A stretch of 64,000 nucleotides of DNA, from NCBI RefSeq assembly GCF_030247195.1, contig NC_080671.1:64997089-65061088 (forward strand), in the 5' to 3' direction. This DNA is from Topomyia yanbarensis. Taxonomy: Eukaryota > Arthropoda > Insecta > Diptera > Culicidae. The position numbers and the translations under genes are program-made. The notes beneath the pieces are model-generated. The model was not told the DNA's origin. It was given only the letters and a program-made list of their open reading frames with translations, and did not search any database. Of this stretch, positions 35,215 through 48,600 are shown piece after piece (within the stretch, counting starts at the first letter, position 1; each line of letters begins with the position of its first letter).

Positions 35215-37175
35215 CATTTTCAATGTAAAATCGTGTGCCGAATCCAAAAATGAAGTCCAAAAAATTCCGGCTGTAGTGCACCGATATGAAATATTATTAT
35301 TTTGAATTAAAGGTAATTGAATGCACTTTCGATCGTTGGAACATTTTGTTTTAGTGCGACTACTAGTTCTGGCATTATTTACGAATCTATTGAACTTTTT
35401 CTTGATTTTTCGTCATTTTTTGAAGAAAAATGAGCGTTTGGTCAATATTTTGGGCAAGATAATGCAATCCTAAAAATATATTTTTATGGGAAATTAAAGC
35501 CTACTAATAACCAATGAAAATAAGCACTTATTAGTTCAAATCGGATGGAAATTGTGAAAGTTATTCAATTTTTGTAGAATGAAGATTTTTGAGTTTCTCT
35601 GGGTCAACTTATTGAACCATCTCGATTCCAATTTTTTCTAGGCTTTGTTTTATAATATATGAGGGACTCTTTCTCAGAATTCTGTTAAACAAGTAAGTGG
35701 AACAATTTTGAGAAAATTTAATGTGGGGTAATATTCGAACTCGTTTAACCAAATGATTGAATGAATCTTAAAACAATAAGTTCAGGCTCAGTGGAGTAAT
35801 GTCATCAAAAATTTGGCATTAAAAAATACGCATAATGTTCAAATGTGTCATACAGAATCGCATATGTTCAAGAAACGTTGTAAACTGCACGCTCCACAAC
35901 GCCTGGATACACACATCGGAAGCTTATGACGGTGCAAAATTTTCGGACACTAGCTTCACGAATAATTACTTAACGTTTGTTCTACTAACAATTTATTTTA
36001 CCTTATTAAAACGTCGTGAAGTTTATAATTTGAAATTATATGGGATTCACATTGGCTTCTACGATGTACCGATTTCACTGCACCGGTTCACAAAATTTCA
36101 ATATACTACAATATATTGCGTAAAACATCTAAGTGCAATTACAAAATATTCTACGTTCGTCAAATCATTCTGAAGTTCAGATTTTGAGATTTTAAATTTA
36201 TTCGATGTCCTACATAATTTCAAAATACGAACTTCTAGATGTTCTGTGAAGGATAACAAATTAAAAGTTTTACAAATTATTAATTTTATAATACTTGACA
36301 TATGTAGTATCACATATTTCTACGGATTCGTATAGTTTGTATTAACATTGTACAAAATCCAGTTGAGCAGTTAGTGTTTCAAAAAAGGAATTGTATGACG
36401 AGTGAGGATTTAGTTTATAACGAGTTTTGTATCATAAGAGTGTTATTTTATGTAATACACTTGTAAATATTACACGCAGTATTGCATACCAATCATTCGA
36501 TGACTTATAATTTCATTGAGCCTAAAATTATTGTTATCAGAAGTCTTGAATCATATGGATAAACGAGTTCGAATATTACCCCACATTAAAATCATTCAAT
36601 ATTCTTCCACTTACTGGTTTAACAGAATTCTGAGAGAGAATCTCTCATATATTATGAAACAAAGCCTAGAAAAAATTGGAATTGAGACGGTTCAATAAGT
36701 TGACCCAGAGAAACCCAAAAATCTCCATTCTACAAAAATTGAATAACTTTCACAATTTCCATCCGATTTGAACTAATAAGTGCTTATTTTCATTGGTTAT
36801 TAGTAGGCTTTAATTTCCCATAAAAATATATTTTTTAGGATTGCATTATCTTGCCCAAAATATTGACCAAACGCTCATTTTTCTTCGAAAAATGACGAAA
36901 AATCAAGAAAAAGTTCAATAGATTCGTAAATAACGCCAGAACCAGTAGTCGCACTAAAACAAAATGTTCCAGCGATCGAAAGTGCAATTACCTTTCATTC
37001 ATCATTATTATATTTCATATCGATGCACTACAACCGAAGGAATTTGGATTTTACTGAATGCACTTTTAATTTTAAAGGTGAAATTCATTTTTTTACTGTA
37101 ACTCGAAAACTGTTCTACTGTAAATTTTTTGGACCTCATTTACGGATTCAGCACGAAATTTACCATCAGAAATGG
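35215..37175. repeat. Fold-back element, arms about 600 bp, diverged
   Basis: The left arm (about 35215-35810) and right arm (about 36500-37175) are inverse copies. Landmarks include AGTGCGACTACTAGTTCTGG with CCAGAACCAGTAGTCGCACT, and TTTCTCTGGGTCAACTTATT with its inverse near 36697-36716. The right arm has about 95 bp that the left lacks (near 37040-37130). The loop has no recognised gene. Arms differ by several percent plus indels, so it is old. Confidence 0.7.
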
Positions 37176-37214
37176 TGTTCGAATACTAAAGTTCAGATTT
37201 TTATTTTGTAAACT

Positions 37215-37585
37215 AGTGTAATGTGCGGCGGAACTCTAACGTCGGTAACTCAAGCAGCATTCATCTATAGTTGTAAGGGCAGGGTACATTCCACGGCAAA
37301 TTTCTTAGATCATATCGCACAAAACATCTTTGTACGCGTTCTAACCGGTTTATTTGGACGTTGTGATGTGGAGTCCACACTCGCACAGCATACTCCAAAA
37401 TGCTTCGCACCAACCCGCAATATGAAGATTTTAGTGCGTAGAAATAGTCAAAGCCAGCGGTATTTCGCTTCAGGAAACCAAGTCGTTGCGGTAATGTGAT
37501 CCGAACAGCTAAGCTTTCTATCAAAAAGAACTCCCAAGTCACGAATGGAGTCCACTCTTTCGATGACGCGGCCTTGAAGCAAGTA
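37215..37585 (-). pseudogene. Jockey-type non-LTR reverse transcriptase fossil, 3' part
   Basis: On the minus strand, directly after the TA at 37584, the frame reads YLLQGRVIERVDSIRDLGVL, then FDRKLSCSDHI, then, after a 1-nt frameshift, FDYFYALKSSYCGLVRSILE, and a VWTPHH...RLERVQRCFVRYDLRNLPWN block. This is the region downstream of the reverse transcriptase active site in Jockey-type elements ('DLGV..D..L.F..HI' and 'LEYA...W.P'). The copy is truncated and frameshifted, so it makes no enzyme. It continues upstream in two further pieces across two inserted MITEs. Confidence 0.75.
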
Positions 37586-38433
37586 GGGGACGGTGGGGAG
37601 TTGTGAACATAGTTTTGTTTTCGGAGCATAACTATCATAAATGTTGGTCGATTTGCAATGTTAGACCTGGTATTTATTAAAGACACCTTAGTACATCCGC
37701 TGGCTGAAGCAATTCAAAGAAAATCATTGTCTTGTTTGAGATATGACAGAATGCGTGAAATGCGTGAAATCGGCATTTATAAGTTTGGTGGGGAGTTGTG
37801 AACCATCGCAAAAAGTAGAAGAGATGGAAAATTTTTGTGATTTATTTTTATTAGGGCTATAGAAGATAAATTTTAAGATATTTCTAAAATTAAGATGAGA
37901 TGGAAAAGTGATCTGATTTGCAATGAGTCGGCGACAACATGATTCGCGCCAAGCCACTAGAATTCGCGGTTGTGGCACGGGGAAATTAAAATTGTGGTAG
38001 AATCCTGTTCTTCGCATAAAATTGAACATTTTTATATCATAATTTGTATGATTCATCCCTGATTTTCGAATTATGATACTGTTCTACTTAAAAAAATACT
38101 ATAACCCACTGAAATATATCTCCATCGACACACTAAAGGTTCTTCCAATTTTTTTTGGTGGATGTTTTGCACTAATTTACTTTGAAATCAGTTACATAAT
38201 GGGACTCCACATACCACAAATACAATTGAGTAAAAAAAACTTTTTGTTTGGTATATTTAGTAGCTAGTTACCTAATCATAAAGAACATGAGATAATGCAA
38301 CATTTGCTAATGAGAAAGTGACGTCATGACTGCAGAAACATTTAACAGTAGTTACCACATTTTTTCATCTATAGCTTAGCGAGAATTGACAGTGTTCACA
38401 ACTCCCCATGGTTCACAACTCCCCACCGTCCCC
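37586..38433. mobile_element. 848-bp MITE-like element inserted in RT fossil (TA)
   Basis: GGGGACGGTGGGGAGTTGTG at the left and its perfect inverse at the right (23 bp in all) are flanked by TA (37584-37585, 38434-38435). The motif GGTGGGGAGTTGTGAACCAT recurs inside near the left end and in inverse at the right end. Removing the element plus one TA joins the interrupted reverse transcriptase frame exactly, which proves both borders and the TA duplication. No transposase frame. Confidence 0.9.
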
Positions 38434-38536
38434 TACTCGTAATGAGATTGAGTGGATGATCGCCTGAAACTTATCATTTAACATTTGTTCACGTTTACCT
38501 GCATACCATTCAACAGGCACCATTGTTCAATATTAA
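38434..38536 (-). pseudogene. Jockey-type reverse transcriptase fossil, middle piece
   Basis: The minus-strand frame reads NIEQWCLLNGMQVNVNKC and on to a RRSSTQSHYE end at the TA junction. The W-C-x-x-N-x-M-x-V-N-x-x-K-C motif is the block after the catalytic YxDD in Jockey-type reverse transcriptases. It joins in frame to the pieces on both sides once the two inserted elements are removed. Confidence 0.75.
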
Positions 38537-39051
38537 CCCTTTCATGCCCAACTTTTTTCTAGTGCATGTAGGGTTTCAAAACAATTTTTCCTTGAAAACG
38601 GTGGGGTCAAGAAACACTAAAAGCCTATTTTCATAAAGATAGGTGCTTCCCTTGCAGTGCTAGAAGTTGGTCAATTTTTACTTTCTAATGCTCAATACAA
38701 TTCTCCTAGCATAATTATAATAGTCCAATAACGTGGAAAACGTAGCCAAAGACAGGCTAAATTGATAAGTTTTATCAGTTTTCAATAATATTGCACCATA
38801 GGATATATGAAAACATCATTTTCCGTCGTCAACGTAAACTATCCCTGGCAGCACTGCTCCGTCGGAATCCAATCAGGATAATTGCAATAACTTCAGTTCT
38901 AGAGCTAATCCTTGTAACTTTTATTAGTCAAATTAAATGCAATAATCACATTAATGAGCTTTACTTGTTTTTGTGAGCAAATCTGGCCTCAATCAAAAGT
39001 TATAGCTGTTTAAAAACGTTGTTGTCCACACATAACATGGGCATGAATGGG
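38537..39051. mobile_element. 515-bp piggyBac-like MITE inserted in RT fossil (TTAA)
   Basis: The ends are CCCTTTCATGCCCA and the inverse of CCCATTCATGCCCA, flanked by TTAA (38533-38536, 39052-39055). Deleting the element and one TTAA gives an uninterrupted reverse transcriptase reading frame (ALQDDV-LNIEQWC), which confirms the insertion site and duplication. No transposase is encoded. Confidence 0.9.
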
Positions 39052-39055
39052 TTAA

Positions 39056-39150
39056 GCACGTCATCTTGAAGTGCAGCAGAGTCAAGATGGAGAAGCTTCA
39101 AACAAAAACTAGTCTGGCTCACTTGGTCTGTTGGTCAAATTGTTCAGATC
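39056..39150 (-). pseudogene. Jockey-type reverse transcriptase fossil, upstream piece
   Basis: The minus-strand frame reads VSQTSFCLKLLHLDSAALQD and joins in frame across the TTAA insertion. The catalytic YxDD block, expected just upstream, is not preserved: the homology stops near 39150, where a 22-bp sequence repeated at 39850 begins. Confidence 0.6.
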
Positions 39151-39668
39151 AATGATGGTGCATATAGTAACCGATAATACATTATTTTCAGTATATTTAT
39201 TTTCCATTTTCCATTTTTTTTTTCAGCACAACGCAGATATTTGCGTTCTAAAAAGCTGGTAAAATTTCGACAGGAAATTTGAAACATTAGAAGCATTTTA
39301 CGTAAAATAATCATATTTTTCTAGATATTCGCTCAGGCTATTATTTATCGTTAACACCATGGATGGAAGGTTCTTTGATCTGGAACACCGATATCAATAT
39401 GATAAGAATGGCTGCACAATAAAAAAAATGAAGTAAATAATTTTCAATGTGCGCAATGCATTAATTTAATGTCTGTCTATTACAATAATTCTTTTTCGCA
39501 TATATGTGTCGCCCAAAAAGGACGGTTTCGAGAACCTGTTTGGCCCTAGCTTGTACGAAGTGTACGCAGCATCCTTCTCCTTCAGCAAGTTATTTCAAAT
39601 CACTGACGTATGAAACATAGCATTGCTTTCGCACTGCCGGTGGAAGTGCATGGATAGTCTTTTTATAA

Positions 39669-39855
<187 letters not shown>

Positions 39856-39879
39856 TGCATATAGTAACCGAAACTAAAC

Positions 39880-40458
39880 TGTGAGAATATGTGGGACGAG
39901 ACAACAATATAAACACAGAACACAGTAATCAGACGCAAATAACACAACTGTGAGTACAGTAGGCAATTGAATACTGCTGCTGTTGGATTAGCTGAACTGA
40001 TTTGATTTCTTTATTTTGCGCATCATAATTGGGTTCTTATAGACATCACACGCATCTTTGGTGAGGCCCAAAATCACCGTTCTATCTCAACACAATGCAT
40101 TTTTAGAGGGAAAATACTAGTACGTTGTATAACAATACAAAAATATAAAAATTAACCTTTTATTCAACGTTTAGTTAAGGTCGGTCTACCTTCTCATCTC
40201 GTCCAGAGTAGAAACTGAAAATCGTTCCGCTATAGTTGCACGGTAAAAACGACTGCAGGCTAATTGTGTTGATATTGATTTGAAAATGTCCTGTAAGATC
40301 AGCTACTCGGAAAGTGAAACAATTACTAAACGTGTAGATTGTGAACAACGTGCAGCACACCAACAAAAGCTGCCACGTTAACACCATCATCCCAGTATAT
40401 ATAGGCAAGGACTCTAGAGAGATACGCTGACATGAATTATCTCCACACGCCCCTGACA
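39880..40458 (-). repeat. LTR-like unit, left arm copy
   Basis: Inverse copy of 45054-45632. On the minus strand it begins TGTCAGGGGCG, has a TATATATA box and AATAAA downstream, and ends TTCTCACA at the outer border of the palindrome. The 109-codon open frame over it has no recognisable domain and is probably not a gene. Confidence 0.4.
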
Positions 40459-40512
40459 TCGTGATTAACAAATTTATGTCAAGATACGGAGAAAAGTTTT
40501 TCATAACAGCTG

Positions 40513-40945
40513 AAACTTCGCATTTTCCCGGATGTCCCTAACGTTGTTCTTATGGTGAGAATGCTTCCGTACAAACCAACTCCTTCATACTTAACCATTT
40601 TATGCGGATCAACCGAAAATGGGACGTTTCATCAGGCAACACTGATTAATGATTATGCACCCATGGAAGATTCCTATGAACGAATTCTGCAAAAAAAAAC
40701 CACCACAGAATACTTTGTGCAAAAGAACAATAAGCCCATCTGCTATAACCGTAAACAGCACACCGTTATCTAATGCCAAACCACAAACGGCTACAAAATC
40801 AATATCTACGGCTCTGACAGGAACAAATATTCACTCAACAACAATCACGTCCAGCATCTCCACGCCAACAACCAGCACAACCAGCAAAGAAGCAAACGTA
40901 GAAGAGGACGGATGCGTTTGTCCGTGCGCTCACATTCCTGTTTGA
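40513..40945 (+). pseudogene. Loa-type non-LTR ORF1 remnant, left arm
   Basis: The frame reads VVLMVRMLPYKPTPSYLTIL, then GTFHQATLINDY. The same pattern (V-R-M-...-KP-x-PS-x-x-TI...T-(Y/F)-x-QATL-(I/M)-x-(N/D)) occurs in the minus-strand remnant at 63533-63970. It looks like the stretch of ORF1 just before the zinc knuckles. After it the frame turns Thr/Ser-rich (NAKPQTATKSIST...). This arm has an extra A near 40694 that breaks the frame relative to the right arm. Confidence 0.5.
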
Positions 40946-41689
40946 CGTTCTATTGCTTTCTTCCAACATACTTTGAATTGGCTTCACAATATTTCGTAGT
41001 GTATTCCTCGATTCAAGTAATAAAACTCGCTTTTTTAACTTGTACACAAAGTAGACAATTCCCTGAAGAACGTTTGTTTTAACAAATGTCAACTATCAAA
41101 TGAAGTTTTCATTTTTTACGCCTCCATCATTTAATAATTTAATAAGACGAATGATTACAAAGAAACTACTATTGATATTTTTATTTCTCTTCAATGAATA
41201 CCGGACGTGTTCGCCCATCTACCGAGTAAAAACGCGGGCCCCCAAATACGACCCAATTGCTTGGCTGACCCCTCTCTCATCGGACCTGATGGGATGGAAT
41301 CAGACTAGTTCGGAGTTCAGTCGCTAGAGCGGCGCTGTTATCAACTTTTTAATGAAGCTAGATAAAAATATGGTGACTTCGAAAAAGTTGTAGGTCCTAT
41401 CATTTTAAATATATCTTCTGAAGATGCAATGTATGTTTCGAGATAGAGAAGATTTTAGTTAAAACATTTACTTACAGATTATGTTTTCAAAAAATGCGCC
41501 ATATTTCAAAACCTGTAGGACCTACAAAGTTGGTATCTCCAGAAGAAATATTTATGATTACACTGAAACCTCCATTTACGAACCAAACCGGGGGTTCGTA
41601 AACTGAATTAGTTCGTAAAAAAGTGTTCGTTATTTGGGATTTAGTTCGTAAAAAAAGTTTGCTTCGCATTCTTATTAATATTCGTTGGT

Positions 41690-42530
41690 TGAGCAATATT
41701 CTGGATAACCCTAACAATATGGGTATTTTTGGAACGGGCTTGACAAGTAGATGCTAAAAATGAACAATTGGAACCGTTTTGAAATCCAAAATGGCGATTT
41801 CCGGTTGAGAAATATTCTTGATAACGCTAACAATATGGGTATTTTTGGAACAGGATTGGCAAGTAGATGCTGAAAATGGACAATTGGAACCGTTTTGAAA
41901 TCCAAGATGGCGATTTCCGGTTGAGCAATATCCTTGATAACGCTAACAATATGGGTATTTTTGGAAGAGGCTTGACAAGTAGATGCTGAAAATGGACAAT
42001 TGGAACCGGTTTGAAATCCGAGATGGCGACTTCCGGTTGAGCAATATTCTTGATAATGCTAACAATATGGGTATTTTTGGAATGGGCTTGCCAAGTAGAT
42101 GCTAAAAATGGACAACTGGAACCTTTTCCAAGTTCAATATGACGATTGCCGGTTGAGCAATATTCTTGGTAACGAACAATATGTGTTCTATTTCTGTCAT
42201 GCACTCGTCAACCCTATCCCGAAAATACCCATATTGTTGAGGTTATAGAAAATTTATCTAAGCCGGAAGTCGCCATATTGGATTCCAAAACGGCTCAAGA
42301 AATCGATTTCCGTCATACAGGCGTCAACCCCATTCCGAAAATACCCATATTGTTGTGGTTATATAGAATTTATCTAAACCGGAAGTCGCCATCTTGGATT
42401 CCGAAATGGCTCAAGACATCGATTTCCGTCATGCACTCATCAACCCCATTCTGAAAATAACCATATTGTTGTGGTTATAGAGAATTTATCTAAACCGGAA
42501 GTCGCCATCTTGGAGTCCCTTTTGGACGCC
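41690..42530. repeat. About 115-bp tandem satellite, left arm
   Basis: Four units contain GGTATTTTTGGAA, AAGTAGATGCT, AATGGACAATTGGAACC and ATGGCGATTTCCGGTTGAG at a period near 114-124 bp. They are followed by about three related units in the opposite orientation (CCCATATTGTTG, GCCATCTTGGA, GGCTCAAGA). Long reading frames through the array are a by-product of its period. Confidence 0.75.
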
Positions 42531-42600
42531 AACCATTAAATTTTTGTGAGTGACAGCGATGAAAAATAAAGATGTGAGACACCCTCTTCCATATATAACG

Positions 42601-42912
<312 letters not shown>

Positions 42913-42984
42913 CGTTATATATGGAAGAGGGTGTCTCACATCTTTATTTTTCATCGCTGTCACTCACAAAAATTTAATGGTTGG

Positions 42985-43825
42985 CGTCCAAAAGGGACTC
43001 CAAGATGGCGACTTCCGGTTTAGATAAATTCTCTATAACCACAACAATATGGTTATTTTCAGAATGGGGTTGATGAGTGCATGACGGAAATCGATGTCTT
43101 GAGCCATTTCGGAATCCAAGATGGCGACTTCCGGTTTAGATAAATTCTATATAACCACAACAATATGGGTATTTTCGGAATGGGGTTGACGCCTGTATGA
43201 CGGAAATCGATTTCTTGAGCCGTTTTGGAATCCAATATGGCGACTTCCGGCTTAGATAAATTTTCTATAACCTCAACAATATGGGTATTTTCGGGATAGG
43301 GTTGACGAGTGCATGACAGAAATAGAACACATATTGTTCGTTACCAAGAATATTGCTCAACCGGCAATCGTCATATTGAACTTGGAAAAGGTTCCAGTTG
43401 TCCATTTTTAGCATCTACTTGGCAAGCCCATTCCAAAAATACCCATATTGTTAGCATTATCAAGAATATTGCTCAACCGGAAGTCGCCATCTCGGATTTC
43501 AAACCGGTTCCAATTGTCCATTTTCAGCATCTACTTGTCAAGCCTCTTCCAAAAATACCCATATTGTTAGCGTTATCAAGGATATTGCTCAACCGGAAAT
43601 CGCCATCTTGGATTTCAAAACGGTTCCAATTGTCCATTTTCAGCATCTACTTGCCAATCCTGTTCCAAAAATACCCATATTGTTAGCGTTATCAAGAATA
43701 TTTCTCAACCGGAAATCGCCATTTTGGATTTCAAAACGGTTCCAATTGTTCATTTTTAGCATCTACTTGTCAAGCCCGTTCCAAAAATACCCATATTGTT
43801 AGGGTTATCCAGAATATTGCTCAAC
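42985..43825. repeat. About 115-bp tandem satellite, right arm
   Basis: Inverse copy of the array at 41690-42530, with the same unit order and the same head-to-head change of orientation. Confidence 0.75.
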
Positions 43826-44567
43826 CAACGAATATTAATAAGAATGCGAAGCAAACTTTTTTTACGAACTAAATCCCAAATAACGAACACTTTTTTACGA
43901 ACTAATTCAGTTTACGAACCCCCGGTTTGGTTCGTAAATGGAGGTTTCAGTGTAATCATAAATATTTCTTCTGGAGATACCAACTTTGTAGGTCCTACAG
44001 GTTTTGAAATATGGCGCATTTTTTGAAAACATAATCTGTAAGTAAATGTTTTAACTAAAATCTTCTCTATCTCGAAACATACATTGCATCTTCAGAAGAT
44101 ATATTTAAAATGATAGGACCTACAACTTTTTCGAAGTCACCATATTTTTATCTAGCTTCATTAAAAAGTTGATAACAGCGCCGCTCTAGCGACTGAACTC
44201 CGAACTAGTCTGATTCCATCCCATCAGGTCCGATGAGAGAGGGGTCAGCCAAGCAATTGGGTCGTATTTGGGGGCCCGCGTTTTTACTCGGTAGATGGGC
44301 GAACACGTCCGGTATTCATTGAAGAGAAATAAAAATATCAATAGTAGTTTCTTTGTAATCATTCGTCTTATTAAATTATTAAATGATGGAGGCGTAAAAA
44401 ATGAAAACTTCATTTGATAGTTGACATTTGTTAAAACAAACGTTCTTCAGGGAATTGTCTACTTTGTGTACAAGTTAAAAAAGCGAGTTTTATTACTTGA
44501 ATCGAGGAATACACTACGAAATATTGTGAAGCCAATTCAAAGTATGTTGGAAGAAAGCAATAGAACG

Positions 44568-45000
44568 TCAAACAGGAATGTGAGCGCACGGACAAACGCA
44601 TCCGTCCTCTTCTACGTTTGCTTCTTTGCTGGTTGTGCTGGTTGTTGGCGTGGAGATGCTGGACGTGATTGTTGTTGAGTGAATATTTGTTCCTGTCAGA
44701 GCCGTAGATATTGATTTTGTAGCCGTTTGTGGTTTGGCATTAGATAACGGTGTGCTGTTTACGGTTATAGCAGATGGGCTTATTGTTCTTTTGCACAAAG
44801 TATTCTGTGGTGGTTTTTTTTGCAGAATTCGTTCATAGGAATCTTCCATGGGTGCATAATCATTAATCAGTGTTGCCTGATGAAACGTCCCATTTTCGGT
44901 TGATCCGCATAAAATGGTTACGTATGAAGGAGTTGGTTTGTACGGAAGCATTCTCACCATAAGAACAACGTTAGGGACATCCGGGAAAATGCGAAGTTTC
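44568..45000 (-). pseudogene. Loa-type non-LTR ORF1 remnant, right arm
   Basis: Mirror copy of 40513-40945. Here the frame stays open for 130 codons (MVRMLPYKPTPSYVTIL...GTFHQATLINDY...) because it lacks the extra A of the left arm, so this copy is closer to the ancestor. It ends in CVCPCAHIPV without an intact zinc knuckle array. Identification as ORF1 rests on similarity to 63533-63970 and to the knuckle-bearing piece at 56390. Confidence 0.5.
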
Positions 45001-45053
45001 AGCTGTTATGAAAAACTTTTCTCCGTATCTTGACATAAATTTGTTAATCACGA

Positions 45054-45632
45054 TGTCAGGGGCGTGTGGAGATAATTCATGTCAGCGTATCTCTCTAGAG
45101 TCCTTGCCTATATATACTGGGATGATGGTGTTAACGTGGCAGCTTTTGTTGGTGTGCTGCACGTTGTTCACAATCTACACGTTTAGTAATTGTTTCACTT
45201 TCCGAGTAGCTGATCTTACAGGACATTTTCAAATCAATATCAACACAATTAGCCTGCAGTCGTTTTTACCGTGCAACTATAGCGGAACGATTTTCAGTTT
45301 CTACTCTGGACGAGATGAGAAGGTAGACCGACCTTAACTAAACGTTGAATAAAAGGTTAATTTTTATATTTTTGTATTGTTATACAACGTACTAGTATTT
45401 TCCCTCTAAAAATGCATTGTGTTGAGATAGAACGGTGATTTTGGGCCTCACCAAAGATGCGTGTGATGTCTATAAGAACCCAATTATGATGCGCAAAATA
45501 AAGAAATCAAATCAGTTCAGCTAATCCAACAGCAGCAGTATTCAATTGCCTACTGTACTCACAGTTGTGTTATTTGCGTCTGATTACTGTGTTCTGTGTT
45601 TATATTGTTGTCTCGTCCCACATATTCTCACA
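45054..45632 (+). repeat. LTR-like unit, right arm copy
   Basis: The unit starts TGTCAGG and ends CTCACA (TG...CA borders). It has CCTATATATACTGGGATG (TATA box) near 45107 and GAATAAAAGG (poly(A) signal) near 45347, then a T-rich stretch. That order is what an LTR shows. The outer end coincides with the palindrome border. No primer-binding site or polypurine tract was found next to it, so the assignment is tentative. Confidence 0.4.
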
Positions 45633-45637
45633 GTTTA

Positions 45638-48600
45638 CTTATGTAAGTAGAAAATCTTTTTGATTTGATAATTTTAAACAAAAATTTTGAGCTGCATCTG
45701 CTATCTTCTCATTTTTCTTACAACAAAAGCCAAAAACTGCTCCACCGCTACCAACAAAAAAACAATCCATGTGTCGCTTTGTCTGCACAGTAGAAGCAAA
45801 ATATTATGTTCCAAGCTACTGTGTCGAAAAAAAATGAGTGACGATTACAAGTAGAAAGTGGCCTATTGCGGTCAAAATATATTCCTATTTACTTTTCGAG
45901 ACGTTCCTTAAGATCTATTGTTAAAAGTACAAATGGAGCTAAAGATGGCCAATGTTTACACCATACAATTTCACCATGTTAGACATAGCGTGCTGATTAT
46001 GTTCCAGACCATCAATGGAACAGAAGCGTTTGTTTCGCGAAACAAAATATATCCGCTCACTGTTAAAATACAAATTCTAAATCCCTCCGTGGTTTGGAAG
46101 TATTATTCCCGCTATTGTAGCACCTGCAGATCCTGTTTTCCTTACCCCTAACCTTACTACTTCCCCAATCCTTGCCATCAGGGAAATGATGAAAAAACGA
46201 TTCATGGCAAGACAGATCTCCGATCCACATGGGGAATGTGCCATTTGAGCCAGACGCTGCTGATTCCTTAATACCCACAAATTTAAAAACTTGTAACTAT
46301 GGCAATTTTATCCTCTTTTGATACCACGGAATAAGAAGCTGTCGAAATTCGCCTGTCTGGCAGGCTATCTGTAGATGTAGCAGTATGAGTCAACCGGAGT
46401 CTAATAGAAACCACGGACTCATGAGTTTCCCGTGGCTGAAGAGATACTAACTCATACTGCACTAGAGGACATAGGTCTAAAGGGGGCCGGCAGTAATACA
46501 AGCCTTGAGGCCCGACGCGGCTCTCGACGGCCCTGCATCCCATAAACTTCCATAAGACTCAATGTGGGGTTAGCTCCTTTTGGACGCCAGCTAGTACTGG
46601 GGTTACCTGCATGGTCAACTTTGACTGCTAATATCAAAAAATCAAAAAAATATTTTCAAAATTATTAAATGGCAGTACACATGGATTACTTAGAACTATA
46701 AAAAAAACTCAAAAATGTCGATTTCGGAAAAAAAAATGTGGGTTAGCCTCTTTTGGACGCCAGCTATTCAATTGTTGATTGTTTATTTTGGTAGTATTAG
46801 TTTCACAAATATCATTATGGGTATGTACTGTGACCGTGAAAAAGAGCTCACAAGTTGTGATTGTGTATTTTAAGACTTATGCTCCAGGGAGTTCTTACAT
46901 GAATTGACTTGTAATCAACACTTCATTGAACTGAATTCTGTGAAACTACATTAATATATCGCTATCATAGCATAGCAATAGCTCCCATATTGCTGGAAGT
47001 TCTATATTTATAAAGAGTAACATAAACCTTAAAACATTTATAGGTAATAATTTGCTAAATATATGTTACATTGTGTTCAACCACGTGCAGATTTTGTTTT
47101 TACGAAGCAGGTCGCGTCGATGATCCTGATATATAGGGCGCAAAACGGAATTGAAACGCAGCATTTAGCAAGTCCTAGTATATGTTTGTTTTTGTTTCGG
47201 AAAGCTGTAACGATGGTTGCTACGGTATAAGCGGTTCACAGCACCTTTGAATAAATAAATTTTCATTATAAAAACGCTTACTTATGTATCAGCTAGAGAA
47301 AATTGTTTAACGTGCCCAAAGCGATAGTTAAAATATATTAACCATTGCCGGTATCTGCAGGAGCTTAACCCCAAAAAAAATATTATTTATCGCAAGGTCG
47401 TTTTCTGTTTTCCTCCATCCCTCGCCCACCTGGTCTGAACACAAATTAGATTACAACCTTTGAGTCACCGCATCCGCAACGCAAGATACCAGCAGTCCTA
47501 ACGGTCAACCGTTTCCTGGCTAAGGATGGTACCTACGAACGTTATCGAATTCTGCTACTGCTAGCGCTTTAAAAAGGTTCATGCAGATCAGGCAGCATGT
47601 CAGCAAATCTCGGGTCTTTCGGAGCTACTGCCGGTGCAATAACCGGGACCATTTTGGCATAACCGTTACGCTCCGTACGCACGCAGAGAGAGAGTCCTGC
47701 CAACAGACGGCCAAGACCGGTCATAAAATTATCTTCTTCCCTCGGCGGGATTGATTGTATGTACATACATACTACTGCCGGGTTGAACCGTTGTGTCCAA
47801 AAATGCCGGGTGGCAGCCCATTGCAATTGTGCTTCGACGGTGTTATGCCTGTGTTTTCTGCAAATATTTGGCGCTGGCACAGGGATTTAAATATTTTTAT
47901 GGCGATGTCTGAATCCCTTCCACTTTGAAGTATCCGATGAGGGTGGTTCTGATTTCGGTTATATTTTATGTTTGGGTGTTTTGCAAAGTAAACTGTCATA
48001 TTAGAACCATTTGACAAGCTCAGTTTATTTTAAGTGCGTATATTGCCAAAGAATGTCGATCAGCAAATTTCAACACCTTTTGAGCTCCCTACTGAATTCA
48101 GGCTTGCAACAGCAGATACAAGGTCAGCTATGGACACAGTCAGTAGTGAAAGCAGCGTTCAATCGATTATTGCCTTCGGCAGCAGGTTTGCTCAACGTTG
48201 CTGGAAGTAAATCCCTTGGGCGGGGATTTAGGGAAATACCTTTTCGTGAAAAATTTACCAATGCCGCCAATCCGCCAACGATTGTGGGTCGAAAGAATGA
48301 TGCTTGTCGGACGATGGTAATTGAGTGTGTGTGCAGTTTATATAAGGATACGCGTGTCGACGGATTCGAAGTATAAAGTGCTGACAATTCCCCGGATCAA
48401 TTTACGGCCTTAATAGAAGCTGCGAGAAAGGTTTTCAATTCAATTTAGCTCATCGTCCCCAGTGGATGCGAAAGTCAGTCAATCGTATAATTGTCCCCGT
48501 TGGGGTACCTCTCGAAATTGTAATCAACTGCACGGTATTGCGATTTTATATTTTGACAATAAAGATCTCGATTATCTGGGGTTGTGTTTAAAAAATCTCC

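Noticed and set aside
40175..40504. 109-codon frame with a hydrophobic stretch in the palindrome arm (mirrored at 45008-45337)
   Set aside because: It runs over a TATA box and up to a poly(A) signal in an LTR-like unit; no recognisable domain, so not called a gene.
41827..42204. 125-codon repetitive frame in the palindrome (mirrored at 43309-43686)
   Set aside because: A by-product of the about 115-bp satellite period, with no domain.
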